Source: Citricoccus sp. K5 (GTDB lineage: Bacteria > Actinomycetota > Actinomycetes > Actinomycetales > Micrococcaceae). Taken from it: a DNA stretch of 64,000 bases. The translations under genes and the position numbers were made by a program. Position 1 is the first letter of the stretch, and each line of letters begins with the position of its first letter. The notes below the pieces were generated by a model. It saw nothing but the letters and a program-made list of their open reading frames with translations. It was not told the DNA's origin and did no database searches. Of this stretch, positions 8,676 through 17,218 are shown piece after piece. The DNA lies in contig NZ_LR732817.1 of the NCBI RefSeq assembly GCF_902506195.1, forward strand, positions 2,695,407-2,759,406, in the 5' to 3' direction.

Positions 8676-10226
8676 ATGACCCAGACCTCTTCCGACGCCC
8701 GCGCGGCCACCACACCGGAACAACCCGAACCCCAGTCAGACGCGCTCGACTCCGGCGGCAAGCGCAATTGGTGGTTGCTGGCCCTGGGACCGGCAGCCGG
8801 CCTGCTGCTGGCTCTGGTGCTGCCGGCATCGTTGTCCTTCGAGGGCCGCGCCGTGGCCGGCTGCGCCCTGTGGATGGCTGTCTGGTGGATGACCGAGGCC
8901 GCGCCCATCCCGGTGACGTCCCTCCTGCCGCTCGTGCTGTTCCCGCTGTTCGGGATGGCACCCATGAAGGACGTGGCCGCACCGTACGCCGATTCGGTCG
9001 TCTTCCTCGTGATGGGCGGCGTGATCCTGGGGCTCGCCACGGAACGGTCCAACCTGCACCTGCGCGTGGCACTGCTGACCATCCGGATGGTCGGCACCAA
9101 GCCCGCGCAGATCGTGTTCGGCCTGATGGCGGCCTCGGCCTTCATCTCCGCCTGGGTGTCCAATACCGCCACCGCCGTCATCATGGTGCCGATCGCCGTC
9201 TCGATCCTGCAGCTGGTGCGCCGCGTCGACCCGGAGGCCGGCGGCAAGCGGTTCGCCGCGTCCATGCTCCTCGGTGTCGCCTACGGCGTGACGATCGGTT
9301 CCACCGCCACCCTGATCGGCCAGCCGCCGATGGCGCTCATGAAGGGTTACCTCATGGAGTCCCACGGCTTCGACCTGCAGTTCGGTCACTGGATGCTGGT
9401 CGGGGTGCCCTGGGCCATCGTCATGCTCGTGATCGCCTGGCTGGTGCTGACCAAGTTCGTGTTCCGTGCCGAGGTCTCCGAGATCCCGGGCGGCAAGCAG
9501 ATGATCAAGGACGAACTGGCCAAGCTCGGCCGGCTGACCACCCCGGAACGCCGTGTGGGCGTCATCTTCCTGCTGGCAATCTTCTTCTGGGTCTTCGTCC
9601 CCTTCATCGCGGACATCCCCGCCGTGGCTTCAGCCCTGCCGTTCCTGGGCACCATCTCGGACACCCAGGTCGCCATGGCCGCCGCCATCGCCTGCTTCCT
9701 CGTACCCGCCGAGAAGCGCTCCGTGGACCCGAACGGCACCGCCCTGCTCCGCTGGTCCGCAGCCAAGGAGATCCCGTGGGGGCTGTTGCTGCTCTTCGGA
9801 GGCGGGCTGTCCCTCTCCGCGATGTTCACGGCCACCGGCTTCTCGGAGTGGCTGGGCGGCCAGGTGGGCGCCCTCAGTGGAGTCCCGACGTGGCTGGTCC
9901 TGCTGATCGTGATCGTGGTGGCGCTGGCCTTGACCGAGCTCACCTCGAACACCGCCACGGCCGCGGCGTTCTTCCCGATCTTCGGCGCCGTGGCCGTGGG
10001 CCTGGGCATGGATCCGCTGTTCATGACCATCGCCGTGACCCTGGCAGTCTGCTCGGCCTACATGCTGCCGGTGGCCACGCCGTCCAACGCAGTGGCGTTC
10101 GGCTCGGGCGAGGTCACGATCAAGCAGATGGTGCGCGCCGGTGTCTGGCTCAACCTGGTCTCGCTGGCGCTGATCATGCTCGTGATGTACACGCTGGTCC
10201 CGTTGGTTTTCCCCGGCGGCATGTGA
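8676..10226 (+). CDS. DASS (SLC13) family sodium/carboxylate symporter
   Basis: 516 residues with about 11-12 hydrophobic segments. The family hallmarks are present: WWMTEAAPIPVTSLLP after the second helix, FISAWVSNTATAVIMVPI (the first SNT motif) and LTELTSNTATAAAFFPIF (the second SNT motif), which bind sodium and a carboxylate. Substrates in this family are di- and tricarboxylates or sulfate-like anions. The ATG at 8676 follows CCCAAGGACC. It is divergent from the LysR-cycloisomerase pair, so a substrate shared with that enzyme, perhaps a muconate-like diacid, is inferred. Confidence 0.85.
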   Translation: MTQTSSDARAATTPEQPEPQSDALDSGGKRNWWLLALGPAAGLLLALVLPASLSFEGRAVAGCALWMAVWWMTEAAPIPVTSLLPLVLFPLFGMAPMKDVAAPYADSVVFLVMGGVILGLATERSNLHLRVALLTIRMVGTKPAQIVFGLMAASAFISAWVSNTATAVIMVPIAVSILQLVRRVDPEAGGKRFAASMLLGVAYGVTIGSTATLIGQPPMALMKGYLMESHGFDLQFGHWMLVGVPWAIVMLVIAWLVLTKFVFRAEVSEIPGGKQMIKDELAKLGRLTTPERRVGVIFLLAIFFWVFVPFIADIPAVASALPFLGTISDTQVAMAAAIACFLVPAEKRSVDPNGTALLRWSAAKEIPWGLLLLFGGGLSLSAMFTATGFSEWLGGQVGALSGVPTWLVLLIVIVVALALTELTSNTATAAAFFPIFGAVAVGLGMDPLFMTIAVTLAVCSAYMLPVATPSNAVAFGSGEVTIKQMVRAGVWLNLVSLALIMLVMYTLVPLVFPGGM

Positions 10227-10276
10227 CCTGAAGGCCCGCGACCCGACCGCGGCGCGCTGGGAGGTGAGACGATCGC

Positions 10277-10936
10277 TCAGCCCAGCGCCGCCGTCGGGGC
10301 CTCGGTCTCGAGCCGCTGGCAGTCCAGCGGTCCGGGTGCGGTGTTGACCCCGTCCGCCGATACGAGGCCCTCGTACTGGGTGCCCATGATGACGTCCACC
10401 GTGGCCTCCTCGCGGGCGTCTGGGAGGTAGACCGAACCCTCGATGTTCCGCTGGACCGCCAGGGATGTGTCCCGTCCCTCTGGTCCGGAGATGATGACGG
10501 CCACCATGTTCGAGGTGGTGAACCCCTTGTTGCCGACTCCGCCGATCACGAACTCACGCTCTTCGAGCGCGTTGGCCACGTCCCCGGCCAGCCCGCCGAG
10601 GTTAGTGCCATTGAAGACCGTCACCGTGGACGCGGTCGAGTAGTCGAATTCCCCCGCCGGGCACAGGAGCGGCTCCTCCGGCGGAGCCGCCTCCCATCCC
10701 GGGATGCTCCAGGACCCCTGCAGCACCTGGTACGCCGTGACGGTCACCCCGGAGACGATGAGCGCGACGATCAGCAGCACGATCGCGTGCCGCCGGTGAC
10801 GCCGGCGGCGGTCCCGCTGCAGGACCTTCGGGTCCACCACCCCGAAATACCGGCCGAGATCGTGCTCCGTGAAGATCCGCCGGCCGTCCGGCTCGCGACG
10901 CGGGTCCACGTTCGGAGGCAACTGAGGGTGGGACAC
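10277..10936 (-). CDS. LytR_C domain membrane protein
   Basis: 219 residues: Arg-rich cytoplasmic head (about 1-50), one transmembrane helix (about 51-68), then an extracellular LytR_C domain that begins STVTVFNGTNLGGLAGDVANAL and continues to about residue 190. This domain is found at the C-terminus of LytR-CpsA-Psr proteins or, as here, alone; standalone versions are common in actinobacteria and of unknown role in cell-wall assembly. The start is GTG with CGAAGGGGG upstream. No LCP catalytic domain is present. Confidence 0.8.
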   Translation of the reverse strand: MSHPQLPPNVDPRREPDGRRIFTEHDLGRYFGVVDPKVLQRDRRRRHRRHAIVLLIVALIVSGVTVTAYQVLQGSWSIPGWEAAPPEEPLLCPAGEFDYSTASTVTVFNGTNLGGLAGDVANALEEREFVIGGVGNKGFTTSNMVAVIISGPEGRDTSLAVQRNIEGSVYLPDAREEATVDVIMGTQYEGLVSADGVNTAPGPLDCQRLETEAPTAALG

Positions 10937-11028
10937 GGGACCCCCTTCGGTGCGCGTGGACAGTAATCAGCACCACATTAGGCGACGGGTCACGGTCTGA
11001 CATCCGATTCGCCCCCTAATCTGGTGGC

Positions 11029-12015
11029 ATGCGCACTGTGCCACCCCTCGGACTGCTCCTGGACGTCGACGGCCCCATCGCCTCGCCCGAGACCCGCCGC
11101 GTGCCGGACGGCATCGTCTCGGCACTGGTCACGCTGGCGGACCGCGGCATCCCCGTGGTCTTCAACACCGGCCGGTCCGCCGACTTCGTGCTGCAGCACG
11201 TGGCCACCCCACTCCTCGCTGCCGGCCTGCCCCGCGATGCCCGGTTCCACGCGGTGTGCGAGAAGGGCGCCGTCCACTTCTCCTTCGCCTCTCTGACCGA
11301 CCTTGCCGCTCCGGCCTCCGGAAGCGCACGGAACGGCGAGACCGGCGAGTATGGTCAGGACCGCACTGGCGATGACCCCGACGCCGGCCTGCCCCGGGCC
11401 ACGCGCGGCCACGGAGTGCCCGCGTGGATGGAGGTCGATGCCGGCATGAGGCTCCCAGTGGACCTGGAGTCCCGCTTGGTCCGGCTGGTGGGCGACTACA
11501 CGGACACCATGTTCTACGACGACACCAAGCTGGCCATGTTCTCGGCCGAGATGAACGTGGGTGAGTCCCCGGAGCGCTACCGGGCAGGTCAGCGTGACTT
11601 CGAGGATCGCGTGGCCGGCCTCCTCGCCGAGGATCGGGCCGCCGACGCGTTCCAGCTGGACTCGACCATCATCTCCTCGGACGTCGAGCATGCCTCCAGT
11701 GGCAAGGACCGGGGCGCGGAGCGCTCCTGGACTCTGATCGCTGCCGACGGGGAACTGCCGATGCGCTGGTTCACCTGCGGGGATTCCCGCACGGACTACG
11801 CCATGGCTGACTGGCTGCAGGCGCGCGGGGCGCCGGTGGTACATGTGGATGTCCGGCACGAGGACGGCATCCCGGAGACCCCGTACCCGGTGATGACCAG
11901 TGAAGACCTGGCCGCTCAGGGCTTCGGGACGGCCGAAGGCCGGCATGAGGAAGCCGGGCAGGCCTTCCTGGAGTGGGTATTAAAGACCACTGGCGCGCCG
12001 AACGCCACCATGTGA
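11029..12015 (+). CDS. HAD-superfamily hydrolase
   Basis: 328 residues. The N-terminal LLLDVDGPIASPE fits HAD motif I (DxD), VFNTGRS fits motif II (T/S), and TCGDSRTDYAMADWL near the C-terminus fits motif IV (GDxxxD). A mid-protein insertion of about 150 residues is rich in acidic residues and resembles the C2-type cap of sugar-phosphate or mannosylglycerate-type phosphatases. It would dephosphorylate a small metabolite in the cytoplasm; the substrate cannot be read. The ribosome site is weak (GGTGG). It is divergent from the LytR_C gene, 92 bases apart. Confidence 0.7.
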   Translation: MRTVPPLGLLLDVDGPIASPETRRVPDGIVSALVTLADRGIPVVFNTGRSADFVLQHVATPLLAAGLPRDARFHAVCEKGAVHFSFASLTDLAAPASGSARNGETGEYGQDRTGDDPDAGLPRATRGHGVPAWMEVDAGMRLPVDLESRLVRLVGDYTDTMFYDDTKLAMFSAEMNVGESPERYRAGQRDFEDRVAGLLAEDRAADAFQLDSTIISSDVEHASSGKDRGAERSWTLIAADGELPMRWFTCGDSRTDYAMADWLQARGAPVVHVDVRHEDGIPETPYPVMTSEDLAAQGFGTAEGRHEEAGQAFLEWVLKTTGAPNATM

Positions 12016-12089
12016 CGAAATGCCGTCACCCGGGGTAGCGCAAGGCAACGTAGAAGCGTGGGCGCCGGCCGGCGTCGTTGACTGGTTCC

Positions 12090-13148
12090 ATGACTTCTGC
12101 GCTCTCTGACGACTCCACCACCACCGGTGCACCGTTGGACATCCCGGTCCTGGACCTGTCCACCATGCGGGCCGCCGACGGCTCGTTCGCCCCGGACTTC
12201 CTGGACCGGTTGCGCCATGCCGCCCACCACGTGGGCTTCTTCCAGATCGTCAACTACGGCGCCGCCGCCGGCCAGGTGGACGACCTGTTCCGCGTCACCG
12301 CCGAATTCTTCGCTCGGCCGGACGAGCAGAAGCTGGCCCTGCACAACCAGAATTCCCCGCACTACCGCGGCTATTCCTCGGTGGGCTCCGAGCGCACCCA
12401 GGGACGCCCGGATTCGCGCGAGCAGATCGACTTCTCCCCGGACCGAGCCCCGGTTCCGGCCGAGCAGATCAAGCCCGGCGAGGAGTACTGGCACCTGCAG
12501 GGCCCCAACCAGTGGCCGGCGGACATGCCTGAACTCGAGCGGGCCGCCATGGACTGGACCAGTCTCATGGATCGCGTCGGCGAGGACCTGTTGAAGGCCC
12601 TGTGCGTTTCCATCGGCTTGGACGAGAACCACTTCGCTGAGCCGTTCGCCGGCGACCGCGCGTGGATGGGCAAGCTGGCCCACTACGTCGGCGGCGTGAA
12701 GGAGGCCGGTACCCAGGGCGTCGGCCTGCATGCCGACTACGGCTTCATCACCCTGTTGCTGCAGGACCTGGTGGGAGGCCTTGAGGTGCGCCCCTACGGG
12801 CAGGACGAGTGGTTGCCTGTCGAGCCGATCCACGGCGCCCTGGTCGTCAACCTCGGCGAGATGCTCGAGGTGGCGACCAACGGTTACCTCATGGCCACCA
12901 TCCACCGGGCCGTCGCCCCGGACGAAGGCGTGGACCGCTATTCCGTGCCGTTCTTCTACTCCCCACGCCTGGACGCGGTGATCGAGCCCGTGGAGCTGCC
13001 GGCCGAGCTGGCCGCCGAGGCCCGCGGCGTCTCCGACGATCCGGACAACCCCATGCTGGCCTCGTTCGGCTCCAACATGCTCAAGGGCTTCGTCCGCGCG
13101 CATCCGAAGGTCACCAAGAAATTCCACCCCGAGCTGGCCGCGAAGTAG
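12090..13148 (+). CDS. Isopenicillin-N-synthase-like Fe(II)/2-oxoglutarate dioxygenase
   Basis: 352 residues. The N-terminal DIOX_N region begins IPVLDLSTM and includes GFFQIVNYG. The jelly-roll domain carries the iron triad His214-x-Asp216 (GLHADYGFITLL) and His272 (ATIHRAV), and the cosubstrate-binding Arg-x-Ser pair at 283-285 (RYS). The protein resembles bacterial and fungal oxidoreductases of the flavanone-3-hydroxylase/IPNS group, which hydroxylate or desaturate small molecules. The ATG at 12090 is used; upstream TTG at 12078 is in frame but unlikely. No strong ribosome site is seen. Substrate unknown; the neighbours give no clue. Confidence 0.8.
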   Translation: MTSALSDDSTTTGAPLDIPVLDLSTMRAADGSFAPDFLDRLRHAAHHVGFFQIVNYGAAAGQVDDLFRVTAEFFARPDEQKLALHNQNSPHYRGYSSVGSERTQGRPDSREQIDFSPDRAPVPAEQIKPGEEYWHLQGPNQWPADMPELERAAMDWTSLMDRVGEDLLKALCVSIGLDENHFAEPFAGDRAWMGKLAHYVGGVKEAGTQGVGLHADYGFITLLLQDLVGGLEVRPYGQDEWLPVEPIHGALVVNLGEMLEVATNGYLMATIHRAVAPDEGVDRYSVPFFYSPRLDAVIEPVELPAELAAEARGVSDDPDNPMLASFGSNMLKGFVRAHPKVTKKFHPELAAK

Positions 13149-13154
13149 GGCCCG

Positions 13155-13613
13155 TTATTCCGGTGCCGCCGCGCGCCGGACGACGTCTGCAAGCCGCTCC
13201 CAGGCCGCCTCGGTCGGATCGATGAGGGCGTAGGAGGTCGGCCAGAAACCATCAGCCTCGTCGAGCGCCGCCTTCGAACTGACACCGAAGGTCGAATAGC
13301 GGTCCTTGTCCATCTGCCCGCTGCGGAAGAAGACCACGACCTTCCCGTCCCGGTTGTACCCGGGCTGACCGTAGTAAAGCTTGGGCGCCAAGTCAGGGGC
13401 GACCGTGGCGACGATCAAGTGCAGCCGTTCCGCCATCTCCCGGTCCCCTTCGGGCATCTGCGCGATCTTCGCGAGAAGGTCCGCTTCGTCGGCAGCCGCC
13501 TTCTTCGCCCCCTTGGCCCGCTTGGCGTCGGCCTTCAGTTCGGCAGCACGCTCCTTCATCGCGGCCCGCTCCTGCGCGGAGAATCCTCCTGGGGTGTCAC
13601 CCTTGGTCGTCAT
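13155..13613 (-). CDS. DUF1801/YdhG-like small protein
   Basis: 152 residues. The Lys/Ala/Glu-rich N-terminal helix (FSAQERAAMKERAAELK) is followed by a compact domain with KLYYGQPGYNRDGKVVVFF and KDRYSTFGV, typical of the DUF1801 (YdhG/Fra-like) fold, sometimes annotated as an iron chaperone in Bacillus. The function in actinobacteria is not established. GAGGAG lies upstream of the ATG. It converges on the dioxygenase gene with only six bases between the stops. Confidence 0.7.
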   Translation of the reverse strand: MTTKGDTPGGFSAQERAAMKERAAELKADAKRAKGAKKAAADEADLLAKIAQMPEGDREMAERLHLIVATVAPDLAPKLYYGQPGYNRDGKVVVFFRSGQMDKDRYSTFGVSSKAALDEADGFWPTSYALIDPTEAAWERLADVVRRAAAPE

Positions 13614-13743
13614 CGTCGCTTCTCCTCGGTCTCACCTGGTTGGTGCCGACCACACTAACGGCGGTGCCGCCCGGCGCGCTTCTCCATTCCTGACTGGTTC
13701 GCCGTGCAAACCAGCGCGCGCTTGAGATCCTCAAGACATGAGA

Positions 13744-13776
13744 AACGGGAGCCCGGCCGATGGCCGGACTCCCGTT
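13744..13776 (-). terminator. Hairpin terminator downstream of tRNA-Ala
   Basis: A 15-bp stem with one mismatch (13744-13758 / 13762-13776) and a 3-base loop lies 35 bases beyond the 3' end of the tRNA. Reading on the minus strand it is followed by TTTCTC, a short U-rich tail. Confidence 0.6.
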
Positions 13777-13810
13777 CAACTGTCACCGATGACTCGACTC
13801 AGGACAAATG

Positions 13811-13883
13811 TGGAGCCTAGGGGAATCGAACCCCTGACCTCTTCATTGCGAACGAAACGCTCTACCAACTGAGCTAAGGCCCC
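13811..13883 (-). tRNA. tRNA-Ala (anticodon CGC)
   Basis: 73 bases fold into a full cloverleaf on the minus strand. The acceptor arm pairs GGGGCCU with AGGCUCC and includes the G3-U70 wobble that identifies alanine tRNAs. The D-arm is GCUC/GAGC, the anticodon loop UUCGCAA gives CGC (reads GCG), and the T-arm is AGGGG UUCGAUU CCCCU. The discriminator is A73; CCA is not encoded. Confidence 0.97.
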
Positions 13884-14109
13884 GCGAATCCCGACGCATC
13901 GCCGGAAGGCGCTCAGCCATCATACTCCGTCACTGCCCACCCTTCGAATTCTCAGACACCCCCGCGCTTTCACGCCCTCCCGCGACCAGCCCAGAGCCGG
14001 CCCGCGACCGCCTGTGAAGACGCTGGAAAATCCTTTCTGACAAGGCGTTTTACTCCAAGATCAGCCACTCGAACTGGTATTGCGGTTGCAAACATGAGAG
14101 ACTTCAGCG

Positions 14110-14306
14110 GTTGGCTTCATCGCCAACGCCGGTGTGAGAGAGCCCAGCAGGGTGCATGGAAACGACATGCAGACCCGCTGAAATGGCTCCCGCCGGAGGC
14201 GGCCAGAAGGGCCGCCGCGAGACCCGAATGGGCCATCGCACGCGGCCCGAGGGGGCCGTCGGTAGCCGGAGACGGCTACGTACCACGGTCCGCGGGGGCC
14301 GAGTAC
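14110..14306 (+). promoter_or_regulatory. Highly structured 5' leader of the SSS symporter gene (candidate cis-regulatory RNA)
   Basis: The 468-base gap between the tRNA (13883) and the symporter start (14352) has no convincing gene. Six consecutive perfect or near-perfect hairpins occur: 14110-14127 (6 bp); 14145-14180 (4+4+5 bp, with single- and two-base bulges); 14198-14216 (7 bp); 14243-14258 (6 bp); 14262-14279 (7 bp closed by a GAGA tetraloop of GNRA type); 14280-14306 (4+6 bp). The last ends about 35 bases before the AAAGGA ribosome site at 14341. The density and tetraloop are unlike random GC-rich spacer. It matches no riboswitch consensus I could recall. Confidence 0.45.
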
Positions 14307-14351
14307 CAGTCCCCGGGCCGCTGTCATTGTCGCCGAGATGAAAGGACCGGG

Positions 14352-16106
14352 ATGCCACCCGCTCAGGAGATCAACCAACTAGGAATCATGGCAGTGGTGT
14401 TACTGCTGGTGCTCTTCTACGGCGGAACCATGTGGATGTCCGTGGGCATCAGCCGGAAGAAGGAGAACGCCGACGGCTACATGACAGCCGGTAACAACAT
14501 CGGATTCGGCATCTCGGCGGCATCGATGACCGCCACCTGGATCTGGGCCTCGTCCATGTACGCGTCCGCCACCGCGGGCTACACGTACGGCATCTCCGGC
14601 CCCATCCACTACGGGCTCTGGGGAGCCCTGATGATCCTCTTCATCTACCCCTTCGGCAAGCGCATCCGCAAGGTTGCCCCGAAGGCCCATACCTTGGCCG
14701 AGGTCATGTACGCACGCCACGGACGGTCCTCCCAGTTGATGCTGGCCGGATCCAACGTCCTGGGGTCACTGATCTCGTTGACCTCCAACTTCATCGCCGG
14801 CGGCGCCCTGATCTCGATGCTGTCCCCGCTGAGCTTCGGTGCGGGCATCGTGATCGTGGCCGCGGGAGTGCTGATGTATACCCTGTGGTCCGGCTTCCGA
14901 GCCTCCGTGCTGACCGACTTCGCCCAGGTGATGTTCATGCTCGGCGCGGCCGTCATCATCATCCCCGTGATCTTCTTCGTGGCCGGCGGACCGGGCATGT
15001 TCGAGGCCGGCGTGGCCGCCGGCAACGTCACCCCTCAGCAGGAGAACTTCTTCTCCTCCGAGGCCTTCATGAACCAGGGTGCCCCGTACATCGCGGCCGT
15101 CCTCGCCTATGCCATCGGCAACCAGACCATCGCGCAGCGCCTGTTCGCCGTGCGGGAGGATCTCATCAAGCCGACCTTCGTGACCGCCACCATCGGCTAC
15201 GGCGGCGCCGTGATCGGCGTCGGCATGCTCGGTGTCATGGCCCTCTACCTGGGCATCGAACCCATGAACGGGGACGTCAACAACCTCATCCCGCAGATGG
15301 CCGGCACCTACCTCGGCCCGATCCTGTTGGGCCTGGCGTTCATCATGATCATCGGCGCCCTGTCCTCCACCGCCGACTCGGACCTGGCCGCCCTATCCTC
15401 CATCGTCATGGCGGACATCTACGGCCAGTCGGTCGGCAAGAAGAAGGCCAACCCGAAGACCATGCTGTTGGTCGGCCGCATCAGCATGATCGTGGCCACG
15501 GGCGCAGGGTTGTATTTCGCCACGGCGCAGTTCAACATCCTCGATCTGCTGGTGTTCGTCGGTGCCCTGTGGGGCTGCCTGGTGTTCCCGGTCATCGCCT
15601 CGTTCTACTGGCCGAAGGTCACCAACGCGGCCTTCTCCGTCTCGGTGCTCGCCGCCCTCGTGGCGTTCCTGCCGGTGCGCTTCGAGTGGATCCCGTTCAC
15701 CGGCGCCCTCGGCTTCAGCGTCGAGCTGTTGGCCACAGTCGGCATCGGCGTGGTGCTGGGCATCATGTCCTTCGGGTTCTTCGGCCTGAAGCCGGCGATC
15801 TGGGTCGGCGGGATCGCCACCGTGGCAGCCGCGCCCTTCACATTCGCCGGGATCTTCACCGACGGTCTCCGCGACTACACCGTGCTCTCCGCCTCGCTGG
15901 TCGCCTACGCGGTGTCCTTCCTGGTCTGCTACCTGATGTCGGTCCGATCCAAGCAGGACTTCGACTTCGACGTCATCAAGGACATCACCGGCGACTTCGA
16001 CCCGGAGACCCCGCAGACAGCCGAGCAGATCGTGGCGGCAGCCGCTGCCGTTAAGGCCTCAGAGGCCTCCGGCGGATCCACCTCGGCCGACTCCCAGCGC
16101 GACTGA
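14352..16106 (+). CDS. Sodium:solute symporter (SSS family)
   Basis: 584 residues with about 13 transmembrane segments. The first helix is followed by DGYMTAGNNIGFGISAASM, the SSS start signature, and the helix-8 region ALSSTADSDLAALSSIVMADIYG carries the conserved Ser/Thr sodium site. Family substrates include urea, proline, acetate and pantothenate; the long form with a soluble Ala/Glu/Ser-rich tail (residues 545-584) resembles urea-active and uncharacterised actinobacterial members. The ATG at 14352 with AAAGGA six to ten bases upstream is chosen over a long upstream open frame that only covers the structured leader. A 43-residue membrane peptide follows after 30 bases. Confidence 0.85.
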   Translation: MPPAQEINQLGIMAVVLLLVLFYGGTMWMSVGISRKKENADGYMTAGNNIGFGISAASMTATWIWASSMYASATAGYTYGISGPIHYGLWGALMILFIYPFGKRIRKVAPKAHTLAEVMYARHGRSSQLMLAGSNVLGSLISLTSNFIAGGALISMLSPLSFGAGIVIVAAGVLMYTLWSGFRASVLTDFAQVMFMLGAAVIIIPVIFFVAGGPGMFEAGVAAGNVTPQQENFFSSEAFMNQGAPYIAAVLAYAIGNQTIAQRLFAVREDLIKPTFVTATIGYGGAVIGVGMLGVMALYLGIEPMNGDVNNLIPQMAGTYLGPILLGLAFIMIIGALSSTADSDLAALSSIVMADIYGQSVGKKKANPKTMLLVGRISMIVATGAGLYFATAQFNILDLLVFVGALWGCLVFPVIASFYWPKVTNAAFSVSVLAALVAFLPVRFEWIPFTGALGFSVELLATVGIGVVLGIMSFGFFGLKPAIWVGGIATVAAAPFTFAGIFTDGLRDYTVLSASLVAYAVSFLVCYLMSVRSKQDFDFDVIKDITGDFDPETPQTAEQIVAAAAAVKASEASGGSTSADSQRD

Positions 16107-16136
16107 CCGTCCGCGACGAACCAGAAAGGAACCACC

Positions 16137-16268
16137 ATGACAACAGTTCTGCTGACTGTGTACATCCTGATGTGGCCCGTGATCGTGGCCTTCGTCCTGT
16201 TCTTCATCGCCCGCGGATTCTTCCGCGACGTCTCGGAGTCCAAGAAGGCGGGCCGCCCGATCATCTGA
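16137..16268 (+). CDS. 43-residue single-helix membrane protein, putative symporter small subunit
   Basis: The peptide starts MTTVLLTVYILMWPVIVAF, continues as one hydrophobic helix to about residue 25, and ends with a charged tail FFRDVSESKKAGRPII. A strong AGAAAGGAACC ribosome site precedes the ATG, 30 bases after the symporter stop, so the two are co-transcribed. Small single-helix partners of this kind are known for NSS transporters (MetS) and are annotated as putative transporter small subunits beside SSS genes. The role is inferred from position and form. It is immediately followed by a strong terminator. Confidence 0.75.
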   Translation: MTTVLLTVYILMWPVIVAFVLFFIARGFFRDVSESKKAGRPII

Positions 16269-16286
16269 TCGGCTTCATCCCCACCA

Positions 16287-16331
16287 ACGACGGCGGCGCG
16301 TCACCTTCAGAAGGTGACGCGCCGGCGTCGT
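16287..16331 (+). terminator. Terminator of symporter operon
   Basis: A 21-bp stem with one mismatch (16287-16307 / 16311-16331), loop CAG, followed by TGTTCGG. It is nearly identical to the hairpin at 23581-23625. Confidence 0.8.
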
Positions 16332-16423
16332 TGTTCGGCCCCTTTGCTTCGCCGTCCATCCCACGCAGGACATCGACGCCCCTAGGATGACTTCCAACCC
16401 GCACCAGGAAGATTCAGGGAGAC

Positions 16424-17122
16424 ATGACCACACGTTCACGCCGAACACCCCGCAACCCACCCCCTGAGGTGGCGCCCCGCACCCCGGCGGAACCGTCCTC
16501 CTGGCGGGATTACCGGCACGATCTCCTGCCACCCCTTCTGAGCAGCGCGCTGAAGAGCTTCACGGGACACGGTTACCACGGCACGACGATCCGTCAGCTG
16601 GCGGAAGGAGCCGGATTGTCCGTGCCCGGGCTTTACCACCACTACCCGTCGAAGCATGCCCTGCTGGTGGCCATCATGTCGCACGCCATGAACGACCTGT
16701 GGGACCGCAGCAACGCCGCTATCGCAGAGGCCGGCGATTCCGTCGCCCTGCAGTTCCACCATCTGGTTGAATGCCTTGTCCTGTTCCACGCCAGCAGACG
16801 GGACCTGGCCTTCATCGCCTTCAGCGAGATCCGCAGCCTGAATCCGGACGCCCGCGAACATCACATCGCCGCCCGCGACCGGCAGCAACGCCTCTTGGAC
16901 GCGATCGTCGACCGCGGAGTCCGAGACGGGGTCTTCACCTCAGAGGATCCGCATCTACTGAGCACCGCAGTGATCACCATGTGCACCGGCGTGTCCCAGT
17001 GGTTCCAGCCCGAGGGAGCCCAAAGCCCTGCGCAACTGGCGGAGAAGTACTGCTTGATTGCCGGCCGCGCCGCCGGCACTACGACCACCTCCGTCGAGCC
17101 ACTGCGGTCGCACCAGCCGTAA
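16424..17122 (+). CDS. TetR-family transcriptional regulator
   Basis: 232 residues. After a disordered 35-residue leader the TetR helix-turn-helix is clear: ALKSFTGHGYHGTTIRQLA followed by GLSVPGLYHHYPSKHALL. The rest is the helical ligand/dimer domain. KstR/FadR-like TetR proteins with this DNA-binding pattern often respond to acyl-CoA thioesters. AGGGAGAC precedes the ATG. It reads in the same direction as the acyl-CoA cassette, 96 bases upstream, and a 20-bp dyad lies in that gap, so it probably represses the cassette. Confidence 0.85.
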   Translation: MTTRSRRTPRNPPPEVAPRTPAEPSSWRDYRHDLLPPLLSSALKSFTGHGYHGTTIRQLAEGAGLSVPGLYHHYPSKHALLVAIMSHAMNDLWDRSNAAIAEAGDSVALQFHHLVECLVLFHASRRDLAFIAFSEIRSLNPDAREHHIAARDRQQRLLDAIVDRGVRDGVFTSEDPHLLSTAVITMCTGVSQWFQPEGAQSPAQLAEKYCLIAGRAAGTTTTSVEPLRSHQP

Positions 17123-17143
17123 CCAAGCCGGGCCGCCACGCTG

Positions 17144-17200
17144 TTGACACATTTCATGAGCTAGATCACACTGGCTGGTACCGAGCGATCGATCGGTCGG
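17144..17200 (+). promoter_or_regulatory. Promoter and TetR operator candidate of the acyl-CoA cassette
   Basis: A perfect TTGACA -35 box is at 17144-17149; the -10 is poor (about CACACT at 17167). A 20-bp inverted repeat with one mismatched pair, CCGAGCGATC/GATCGGTCGG, occupies 17181-17200, just ahead of the first start codon at 17219. Size and symmetry suit a TetR dimer. Confidence 0.55.
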
Positions 17201-17218
17201 CATGGGAACCGAACGCCG

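Noticed and set aside
14110-14306. Known riboswitch (glycine, guanidine-I, cobalamin, c-di-AMP) in the leader
   Set aside because: None of the conserved strings I could recall for these classes is present; kept only as an unidentified structured leader.
14094-14351. Upstream 86-codon extension of the symporter frame
   Set aside because: It covers the hairpin-rich leader, has Arg-rich non-membrane composition and no ribosome site; ATG 14352 has AAAGGA.
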